NCBI GenBank assembly: GCA_947627145.1 | Contig: CANQUW010000070.1 | Location: 1-5,286, forward strand | DNA length: 5,286 nt | Source: an uncultured Bacilli bacterium | GTDB lineage: Bacteria; Bacillota_I; Bacilli_A; RF39; UBA660 | Reading direction: 5' to 3' | In this document: positions 1 through 4,868 of the stretch, piece by piece | How the letters are laid out: each line of letters starts with the position of its first letter | How positions within the stretch are numbered: the first letter of the stretch is position 1 | Position numbers and translations under genes: made by a program | The notes under the pieces: generated by a model | The model's input: only the letters and a program-made list of their open reading frames with translations | Databases searched by the model: none | What the model was told of the DNA's origin: nothing

Positions 1-261
1 ATCACCTAACTTATCTGTTACTTCTAATAATTCTTTATATTCTATTTCTCCTGTTAATCTTTTTAATTCGTTATTATCATCATCTGTAAATATTAAAACT
101 GGTAAAATATTACCTGGATTATAACTTAAAGCTTCTTCGTTATCTAGGTCATAATCTATATTTATTACTTCTATATTTTTTTCTTTTTGTAGTTTTTCAA
201 TTCTTTTGTTCATAACAAGACATGCACTACACCATATAGCATTTATTTTAATTAGTCTCAT
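1..261 (-). CDS. Thioredoxin-like protein with WCSAC motif (3' end cut by window)
   Basis: The first 87 residues are visible; the gene continues beyond the left edge. The start reads MRLIKINAIWCSAC. Residues 10-14 (W-C-S-A-C) form a thioredoxin-type CxxC redox centre right after the first beta strand, followed by an amphipathic helix (about 15-28). A second strand (EVINIDYD, 31-38) and NILPVLIF with Pro54 as the likely cis-proline complete the expected order of a minimal thioredoxin fold. There is no signal peptide, so it should be cytosolic. The ATG at 259-261 lies inside the last codons of the cysteine desulfurase gene (14-base overlap) and is preceded by GGAG (268-271), which supports this start and suggests translational coupling. 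Inferred role: dithiol/disulfide exchange, possibly recycling the persulfide chemistry of the neighbour. The Ser-Ala between the cysteines differs from the Gly-Pro of classical thioredoxin, so redox properties may differ. The exact subfamily cannot be named. Confidence 0.8.
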   Translation of the reverse strand, partial: MRLIKINAIWCSACLVMNKRIEKLQKEKNIEVINIDYDLDNEEALSYNPGNILPVLIFTDDDNNELKRLTGEIEYKELLEVTDKLGD

Positions 262-1390
262 ATAATGCTCCTAGTTTTTTTATCTCTTCTTTTAAAACAC
301 TTATGAATGTATCGATTTCTTCTTCCGTTGTTAAGTGTGAGATACTTATACGAATACTATGAAGTGCACGATTTTCATCTTTTGTTATGGCAAGAACTGA
401 AAGGGATGGTGAAGAGACACTTGTTGCACATGCTGTTTGAGTTGATATAAAAATATCTTTTTCTTCTAAAGCATGAAGCATAGTTTCTGGTTTTATATTA
501 TCTATACTTATATTTACTATATGAGGTATAGAGTATTTGCTACTATTTATATGTACTCCATCAATTTGTTTTAATTCTTCTTTTAATTTGTTTGATAATT
601 CTGTTACATGTTTTATATTACCACTCAAGGAATCATTTGCAAGTCTTAGAGCTTTTGCCATTGATACTATTAAGGCTGGTGCTGGAGTTCCACTTCTAAA
701 TACTGTAGTTGACTTACCACCATGTATTAATGGATCAATTATTATCTTTTCTTTTTTAACAAGTCCACCTATTCCCTTTATTCCATAAAATTTCTGGGCA
801 GAAAAACTTGCAAGATCTATATTATCTAAATTAACTGGCATTTTACCAAGACTTTGAGTGATGTCTGAATGAAAGAATGTTTTATTATTACTACTATGAA
901 CAATATCTGCGATAGCATTTATATCTTGCATTACTCCTACTTCACTATTAACACTTGCGATTGATACTAAAACTGTATCATCTCTTATTAAACTTTTTAA
1001 GTTATTAAGGTCAACTCTTCCTTCATTATCTATTTCTACAAAGTCTACATCATAACCATTATTTTGTAAGTAAGAAATTGGTGCGATGATGGATGAATGC
1101 TCTAATTTGGAAGTTATAATATGATGTCCTCTATTTTTATAATGAGTACATATTCCTTTAATTACAGTATTGTTAGATTCACTTGCACCACTTGTATAAA
1201 TTATCTCACTTGGTAAAACTCCTAAGATATCTGCAATTTGTTTAGTTGCAGCATCTATTAATTCTTTTGACTTTACTCCTAAATAGTGATGAGAGTTAGG
1301 ATTTCCTATAAACTCTTTAGTTGTTTTTACAAAACTGTCTAATACTTCATCATTTACAGGAGTTGTTGCTGAATAATCTAAATAAATCAT
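248..1390 (-). CDS. Class I cysteine desulfurase (NifS/IscS family)
   Basis: A 380-residue PLP enzyme of the class V aminotransferase fold. It converts cysteine to alanine and carries the sulfur as a persulfide for Fe-S clusters or tRNA thiolation. Visible landmarks: the N-terminal LDYSATTP (4-11), the cofactor-phosphate motif TSGASESNN (66-74), His98 in LEHSS stacking on PLP, Asp176 and Gln179 in HSDITQS, the Schiff-base Lys200 in SAQKFYGIKGIGGL, Arg232 in FRSGT, catalytic Cys321 in TQTACATS, and Arg346 in SIRISIS. The seven residues from Cys321 to the PSLSV segment match the long, flexible loop of class I enzymes rather than SufS. Length is typical (about 380-400). The TQTAC and SLSVLAI wording is what I associate with the Firmicutes desulfurases paired with ThiI (NifZ-like), but ThiI is not in view. 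The ATG at 1388-1390 has GGTGAT upstream and a good promoter; the thioredoxin-like gene follows with overlap. Confidence 0.93.
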   Translation of the reverse strand: MIYLDYSATTPVNDEVLDSFVKTTKEFIGNPNSHHYLGVKSKELIDAATKQIADILGVLPSEIIYTSGASESNNTVIKGICTHYKNRGHHIITSKLEHSSIIAPISYLQNNGYDVDFVEIDNEGRVDLNNLKSLIRDDTVLVSIASVNSEVGVMQDINAIADIVHSSNNKTFFHSDITQSLGKMPVNLDNIDLASFSAQKFYGIKGIGGLVKKEKIIIDPLIHGGKSTTVFRSGTPAPALIVSMAKALRLANDSLSGNIKHVTELSNKLKEELKQIDGVHINSSKYSIPHIVNISIDNIKPETMLHALEEKDIFISTQTACATSVSSPSLSVLAITKDENRALHSIRISISHLTTEEEIDTFISVLKEEIKKLGALYETN

Positions 1391-1413
1391 ATAATCACCA
1401 CTTTTCTTATAAA

Positions 1414-1442
1414 ATTATACCAAAAAAATAGAATACTATCTA
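1414..1442 (-). promoter_or_regulatory. Sigma-A-type promoter of the cysteine desulfurase operon
   Basis: On the minus strand the -35 is TAGATA (1437-1442, four of six consensus bases), followed by a 17-base spacer and a perfect -10 TATAAT (1414-1419) preceded by TGG, an extended -10. Transcription would start near 1407, giving a short leader of under 20 bases before the ATG at 1390. No riboswitch fits in that space. Confidence 0.72.
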
Positions 1443-1490
1443 GTACTTATAAACTTTTTAATTAATTTCTACATAAATTTGTTTTGAAAT

Positions 1491-1529
1491 TTGCAACGTA
1501 ACTTTTTTATTTACTTATTATAATATAAT
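1491..1529 (+). promoter_or_regulatory. Probable promoter of the LPD3-like gene
   Basis: Two overlapping perfect TATAAT hexamers (1519-1524 and 1524-1529) sit 39-49 bases before the start codon at 1568. No good -35 lies 17 bases upstream of either. The nearest candidate is TTGCAA (1491-1496), which is 19 bases from an alternative TATTAT (1516-1521). The direction and position fit the plus-strand gene, but the exact hexamers are uncertain. Confidence 0.45.
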
Positions 1530-1555
1530 TGAAAGATAAAAATACACATAAATTC

Positions 1556-1561
1556 AGGAGG
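1556..1561 (+). promoter_or_regulatory. Strong Shine-Dalgarno that fixes the start at 1568
   Basis: AGGAGG lies six bases before the ATG at 1568-1570. An in-frame TTG at 1529 would add 13 residues but has no ribosome site and overlaps the presumed -10 region, so the ATG is the start. Confidence 0.85.
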
Positions 1562-1567
1562 TTTATA

Positions 1568-2011
1568 ATGTCAATTAAAGTATTAGATAAAGAAAAATAT
1601 GTAGAAATAGATACTGATCAAGATTTGTTTATAGGTAAAACTAAAAAGGAGCAAATAAAAATTGCTAAAAAATATATATTAGATAACTTTAAAGGTAAAG
1701 AATTAATGGTGGAAAAAAATCATGTATTAGTAACAAGAAAAAGTGCCAATGAATATACTTATTCGAAAGTAAAAGTAAATATTTCATCAAAAATGAAAGC
1801 ATCAACAGAACTAGATAATTTATTAAAAATAGCAAAATATAAATATTCAAAAAATGATGATGGAAGGCATAGTTTTGCTAAAGATGGATGGGAATATTAT
1901 GAAACTAAATTTAAAGTTGGTAATTACATTTATACTGGTTTAATTAATATTGCAAAAAATAAAAACAAAAGAATGTTTTACGATATAACAAAAATAAAAA
2001 GAAATACCTAA
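1568..2011 (+). CDS. Stand-alone LPD3-like (polyvalent-protein-associated) small protein
   Basis: A 147-residue, lysine-rich, soluble protein without signal peptide or membrane segment. The N-terminal part (1-45) begins MSIKVLDKEK and holds a probable helix (24-40). The next part has a beta-rich stretch GKELMVEKNHVLVTRKSANEY (about 43-63). The C-terminal part reads KMKASTELDNLL (75-86), then DDGRHSF (97-103), GWEYYETKF (107-115), YIYTGLINI (120-128) and FYDITKIK (137-144). This order (Lys-x-Lys-Ala, LDNL helix, DGRH, GW-YY, Y-x-G-x-x-NI, YDIT-x-IK) resembles from memory the LPD3-type domains within large polyvalent proteins of phages and conjugative elements, some of which are related to BECR-fold nucleases. 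His101 and Arg57 are candidate functional residues. It is the only plus-strand gene and stands alone between minus-strand genes, so a mobile-element remnant or stand-alone effector is possible. Biochemical function is unknown. Confidence 0.6.
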   Translation: MSIKVLDKEKYVEIDTDQDLFIGKTKKEQIKIAKKYILDNFKGKELMVEKNHVLVTRKSANEYTYSKVKVNISSKMKASTELDNLLKIAKYKYSKNDDGRHSFAKDGWEYYETKFKVGNYIYTGLINIAKNKNKRMFYDITKIKRNT

Positions 2012-2061
2012 AATCAGTTCACAGTTCAAATACTACGACTGAATCGATAGGTATTTCTTTT
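1997..2061. terminator. Bidirectional terminator between convergent genes
   Basis: A perfect 14-bp inverted repeat pairs 1997-2010 with 2048-2061 (arms AAAAGAAATACCTA and TAGGTATTTCTTTT). The left arm covers the last codons and stop of the plus-strand gene. Inside the 37-base loop a second helix pairs TCAGT (2014-2018) with ACTGA (2038-2042), so the loop is partly structured. On the minus strand the stem ends in a T-rich run (2000-1991), good for ending transcription from the membrane protein gene. On the plus strand the Ts lie mainly within the stem. Confidence 0.75.
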
Positions 2062-2073
2062 CATTAATAATAT

Positions 2074-2106
2074 ATTATAATATTAACAAAATGTCAATAT
2101 TATAAT
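2074..2106 (-). repeat. AT-only inverted repeat / 3'-UTR hairpin
   Basis: A perfect 11-bp inverted repeat (ATTATAATATT at 2074-2084, AATATTATAAT at 2096-2106) directly follows the stop codon of the membrane protein gene (2108-2110). The inner bases 2086-2088 and 2092-2094 also pair. On the minus strand the single mismatch between them becomes a G-U pair, giving a continuous 15-bp stem with a three-base loop. No T-run follows, so it is more likely an RNA-stabilising hairpin or a protein-binding palindrome than a terminator. Confidence 0.5.
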
Positions 2107-2107
2107 T

Positions 2108-2719
2108 TTAATTGGTTATGTTTTCGGAAATTTTATTATCTTCTAAAGCATTTTTTATTAATCCTATGATTACAAAAACTAATATTAAAGTAAGTATTCC
2201 CCATATGAATGTTATCCACCATGGTGAAGCTGTACAAGTTGTACCTAAAGTATAGTGTGCAAAGTTATCACAAGATGTAGGTGTTTTTATATTATATTTA
2301 GTAAAATAATATAATGCTAGTAATAATATTTCTATATAAAATAAGTTCATTCCTCTTTTAATATGATAGTTTATATATTTAGAATCTCTTTTCATTAGCA
2401 ACACATAAGGTGCACAAATGTAACAAAGTATTAACCAACCTTTATTATCTTCTATTTCATCTTGTTGTATAATAATATTTTTATTTTTAGGTTTTATTTT
2501 AAATGTCTGATATCTCATATAATATTTTAATGTTTTTGTCTTCTTTAAAGTATTTTTATCAGATGATGAATATTTTATAATTATAGGATCAATTAGTTCT
2601 TTTTTTTCTGCTTTTTTTATAATATTTTTATCAGAACTTTTTATTATAGATATTTTTTGTTTTTTCTTTTTGTTTTTGTTTTTTATATTTTTTTTGATTT
2701 TTTTCTTCTTTTTACTCAT
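2108..2719 (-). CDS. Small membrane protein with lysine-rich N-terminus (DUF4870/Tic20-like membrane part)
   Basis: A 203-residue protein, not confidently assigned. Residues 1-22 are almost only Lys, Asn and Ile; residues 23-90 are basic and hydrophilic, presumably cytoplasmic. The membrane part has hydrophobic segments at about 94-109 (GWLILCYICAPYVLLM), 126-141 and 167-188. The motif KYINYHIKRGMNLF (114-127) resembles the 'FHaRQG-L' segment of small DUF4870/Tic20-like membrane proteins, which is the reason for that comparison. The extracytoplasmic loop between segments 2 and 3 has two cysteines (150 and 162), which could form a disulfide. The start is the ATG at 2717-2719 because GGGTGG lies five bases upstream; an in-frame GTG at 2749 would add ten residues but has no ribosome site. 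It has its own promoter and is monocistronic, ending in hairpins at 2106-1997. Function unknown. Confidence 0.75.
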   Translation of the reverse strand: MSKKKKKIKKNIKNKNKKKKQKISIIKSSDKNIIKKAEKKELIDPIIIKYSSSDKNTLKKTKTLKYYMRYQTFKIKPKNKNIIIQQDEIEDNKGWLILCYICAPYVLLMKRDSKYINYHIKRGMNLFYIEILLLALYYFTKYNIKTPTSCDNFAHYTLGTTCTASPWWITFIWGILTLILVFVIIGLIKNALEDNKISENITN

Positions 2720-2761
2720 AATATCCACCCTCTTTTTTCTTAACGTCACAAATTAGTTCAT

Positions 2762-2790
2762 ATTATAACACAAAAATTTAGTTTTGTTAA
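2762..2790 (-). promoter_or_regulatory. Strong promoter of the lysine-rich membrane protein gene
   Basis: On the minus strand: -35 TTAACA (2785-2790, five of six), a 17-base spacer, and a perfect TATAAT (2762-2767) with TGT just before it (extended -10). The transcript would start near 2755, about 35 bases before the ATG at 2719. Confidence 0.75.
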
Positions 2791-2820
2791 TTATTTTTTA
2801 TATAATATGATAAATTCATG

Positions 2821-2852
2821 AAAAAAAACACTTCAATTTTGTGAAATGTTTT
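2821..2852 (-). terminator. Rho-independent terminator of the permease operon
   Basis: Minus-strand RNA folds into an 11-bp stem (2852-2842 with 2835-2825, one U-G pair) with a six-base loop, ending in a run of eight Us (2828-2821), four of them in the stem. It lies five bases after the stop codon of the permease gene. The plus strand also reads hairpin then T-rich sequence, so it may work both ways. Confidence 0.85.
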
Positions 2853-2857
2853 CTTTT

Positions 2858-3709
2858 TTAAAATAAATTTACTAATTCTGCTATTACTCCAACGGATGAA
2901 CCTATTAAATATAGAAGTATAAGTATAGTTATGTTTTCTTTTATATTTTTGTTTGTTTTAAATAGTATAAGTATAGCAACTCCACTTCCTGTTAAAAGTC
3001 CTGATAATAGAGATGGAAACGTTATAAGACCATTCATATAAAGTTCTGTAAGCATTACACTTGATGCACAATTTGGGAAAAGTCCAACAAGCGATGATAT
3101 AAATGGTGAGAATATACTGTTTTTTAAGAAGAATTTCGCTATATTATTTTCACCAAATAAATATATTACTGTATTTAATAGAAATGTTATTATAAAAATA
3201 AATATTATTATATTTATAGTATGTTTTAATGCTGATATAAATATATTCTCTTTTTCACAATGACAATGTTCATCATGACAGAAGTGTTCAATTTGTTTTT
3301 TAGTTATTTTATTTTTTCTATGTAAAATTGCATCTATTATAATACCAAAGAACATTCCTATAACTATTTTTAATAAAACAATTGATACTATTAGTGATAT
3401 ATCTACTTTTTCTGATATTAATATTGGTATCATTTCATCAGATGTTGATAAATATATTGAAATTAATGTTCCTAGTGTTATTATTCTTGTTGCATATAGG
3501 TTACTTGCACATGATGCAAATCCACACTGTGGTATAGCACCTAAAATAGAACCTACTATAGGTCCATATTTGTTATTAGTATTTTCTATTTTTGATTTAC
3601 TTTTATTTGATATTTTATGTTCTATGTATTCTATAATTAAGAATGCTAAAAATAAAAAAGGAATTAATTTTATAGAATCAATTAATGTTTCATAAATTAC
3701 CTCTTTCAT
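2858..3709 (-). CDS. Heavy-metal/arsenic-type permease (ArsP_2-like, putative manganese transporter)
   Basis: A 283-residue integral membrane protein with about eight hydrophobic segments (roughly 8-29, 50-70, 75-96, 103-128, 158-183, 200-222, 230-250, 259-282). It resembles the family described as putative heavy-metal exporter, often annotated 'arsenic efflux protein' or 'putative manganese transporter'. Landmarks: EYIEH (27-31), GAIPQCGF (57-64), STSDEMIPIL (88-97) and GLFPNCASS (209-217). The two P-Q/N-C motifs (Pro60-Cys62 and Pro212-Cys214) begin the two halves and point to an internal duplication, with the cysteines probably on the transport path. A cytoplasmic-looking loop between the halves contains HFCHDEHCHC (142-151): four His and three Cys within ten residues, a likely metal sensor or delivery site. 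The start at 3707-3709 has GGGGTG upstream. The preceding gene ends 21 bases away with no terminator between, so the two are co-transcribed. Substrate (Mn, As or another metal) cannot be fixed from sequence. Confidence 0.82.
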   Translation of the reverse strand: MKEVIYETLIDSIKLIPFLFLAFLIIEYIEHKISNKSKSKIENTNNKYGPIVGSILGAIPQCGFASCASNLYATRIITLGTLISIYLSTSDEMIPILISEKVDISLIVSIVLLKIVIGMFFGIIIDAILHRKNKITKKQIEHFCHDEHCHCEKENIFISALKHTINIIIFIFIITFLLNTVIYLFGENNIAKFFLKNSIFSPFISSLVGLFPNCASSVMLTELYMNGLITFPSLLSGLLTGSGVAILILFKTNKNIKENITILILLYLIGSSVGVIAELVNLF

Positions 3710-3730
3710 AATTACACCCCTTTTTATTTA

Positions 3731-4765
3731 TTATTTTTTATCTATCATAATAAGTGGTACAAATATTTCATCTTCTGTAATACCTGCATCCATAGATTTT
3801 TGTTCATCATTTTCATCAAATGTATAATACTTTTCACTTATAGCAACAGCAACATAATCTCCTATTGGAGTTTCTAGTAAAGAATGATCAGTACCTAATC
3901 CAAATATATCTTTTGATTTACATTCATTCTTAGAAAGTAAGATAAAGTCTCTTCCAAAATATTTTATAAAAGTTTCTTCAAAATCTAATCTTTTACCTTC
4001 TCTTATAAAGAAATGACATGATCTTGGTTCATCTAAAGTAGTGTTTGCTAACATGTTATACACTTCTTTATAACGTGGTAGTAATAAAGGTTCACAGTCT
4101 AAGAAACCATGATCTGCTACTACGAATACTACTGTATCATTTAATTTTTTTGTAAATTTCTCTATTTGAGTATTTATATTTTTTATTTCTTTTATAGCTT
4201 CTTTACTATTACATCCAAACTCTTCTATAATATTTTCTAATTCACTATAATCAGCATATATGTATTTTTTATTTGATTTTTCTAATACTTTGTTTATTTT
4301 TCCTAATAAATCAGTTAAATCTTTATACTTTTTACCATGTTCTTTTCCAAAATCATAAGCTTTAATATTTTTATCTTTTAAATTATTTATTTTATTTACA
4401 AGTGTTTCATCTTCTATATTTTTTAGTTTTTTAATATTAATTTTTTCATTAATAATACCGTGTTCAATAGGATTTAATCCTGTTCTTAAAGATACGTTTG
4501 ATGAGGTAGTTGACGATGGAAAAGTAGTACTAATTTCATCAATTTTGTTACATCTTAAAAATGCATTATCAGCTAGACTTCTTTTTAATGTATTAGCACC
4601 CATACCACGTACGTTAATTACTACTATGTTTTCATATTTTTTTTGTTTTAGTTTACGATTTAAATTTTCTAATATTTCATGTTCTTCCTTTATACCAAAA
4701 TAATTTGATATGGTACAAATAAAGTTGGTTATACAATGGTCATAATTTGCAAAAGTTTTTCTCAT
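3731..4765 (-). CDS. Alkaline-phosphatase-superfamily protein with altered metal site (possible pseudoenzyme)
   Basis: A 344-residue protein without signal peptide, so cytoplasmic. It follows the plan of the type I phosphodiesterase/nucleotide pyrophosphatase (NPP) group: strand ENIVVINVRGMG (45-56), nucleophile loop TFPSSTTSSNVSLRTG (81-96) with Thr86 at the nucleophile position, NPIEHG (98-103), YIYADYSELENIIEEFGC (168-185), VVADHGFLDCE (215-225), FFIREG (252-257) and FGLGTDHS (288-295), then IGDYVAVA (301-308). Active relatives hydrolyse phosphate esters with two metal ions. By motif alignment, this protein keeps Thr86, Asp218, His219 and His294. The usual Asp of the DG-G motif is Arg53, and the Asp-x3-His pair is Glu177/Glu181. 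That would leave each metal site incomplete. It begins an operon with the permease 21 bases downstream. The ATG at 4763-4765 is supported by GGAGGTG eight bases upstream. The superfamily is confident; activity is doubtful and the substrate unknown. Confidence 0.85.
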   Translation of the reverse strand: MRKTFANYDHCITNFICTISNYFGIKEEHEILENLNRKLKQKKYENIVVINVRGMGANTLKRSLADNAFLRCNKIDEISTTFPSSTTSSNVSLRTGLNPIEHGIINEKINIKKLKNIEDETLVNKINNLKDKNIKAYDFGKEHGKKYKDLTDLLGKINKVLEKSNKKYIYADYSELENIIEEFGCNSKEAIKEIKNINTQIEKFTKKLNDTVVFVVADHGFLDCEPLLLPRYKEVYNMLANTTLDEPRSCHFFIREGKRLDFEETFIKYFGRDFILLSKNECKSKDIFGLGTDHSLLETPIGDYVAVAISEKYYTFDENDEQKSMDAGITEDEIFVPLIMIDKK

Positions 4766-4797
4766 AACTTGACACCTCCACCATTACTTACATACTC

Positions 4798-4826
4798 ATA
4801 ATACCACATAAAATACAATATGTAAA
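4798..4826 (-). promoter_or_regulatory. Promoter of the phosphatase-like/permease operon
   Basis: On the minus strand: -35 TTTACA (4821-4826, five of six), a 17-base spacer, and -10 TATTAT (4798-4803, five of six) preceded by TGG (extended -10). Transcription would begin near 4791, a leader of about 26 bases carrying the GGAGGTG ribosome site (4773-4779). The leader is too short for a metal riboswitch. Confidence 0.7.
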
Positions 4827-4838
4827 ATAATTTATTAG

Positions 4839-4868
4839 AAAAAAAGATTAGATTTTTTTATCTAGTCT
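4839..4868 (-). terminator. Terminator of the CYTH-like gene, overlapping its stop
   Basis: Minus-strand arms AGACTAGAT (4868-4860) and ATCTAATCT (4853-4845) pair with one C-A mismatch around a loop of six As, followed by six Us (4844-4839). The stop codon TAA (4858-4860) lies in the hairpin itself. On the plus strand the mismatch becomes a G-U pair and a T-run also follows, so it may act in both directions. It separates this gene from the promoter at 4798-4826. Confidence 0.75.

Noticed and set aside
537..788. 83-residue open frame on the plus strand, rich in Cys, Phe and Pro
   Set aside because: It lies fully inside the cysteine desulfurase gene on the other strand, has no ribosome site, and its sequence is a shadow of that well-conserved gene.
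1529..1567. TTG start that would lengthen the LPD3-like protein by 13 residues
   Set aside because: No Shine-Dalgarno precedes it and it overlaps the presumed -10 region, while AGGAGG stands six bases before the ATG at 1568.
1391..1567. Possible riboswitch or small RNA in the divergent intergenic region
   Set aside because: The 177 bases hold two promoters and short leaders; no structured, GC-richer aptamer-like segment is visible.
1568..2011. Toxin-antitoxin pair involving the LPD3-like gene
   Set aside because: Neighbours on both sides are in other orientations with their own promoters and are a desulfurase and a membrane protein; no short partner gene was found in any frame.
2014..2042. 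Possible tRNA-like T-arm (GTTCAAAT) in the terminator loop
   Set aside because: The flanking bases do not pair into a T stem and no acceptor or anticodon arm can be built around it.
1997..2106. Inverted repeats as ends of an insertion element or a CRISPR repeat
   Set aside because: Each repeat forms a single local hairpin right after a stop codon. There are no repeated units with spacers, no transposase and no target duplication.
2720..2749. GTG start adding ten residues to the lysine-rich membrane protein
   Set aside because: No ribosome site precedes it; the ATG at 2719 has GGGTGG at proper spacing.
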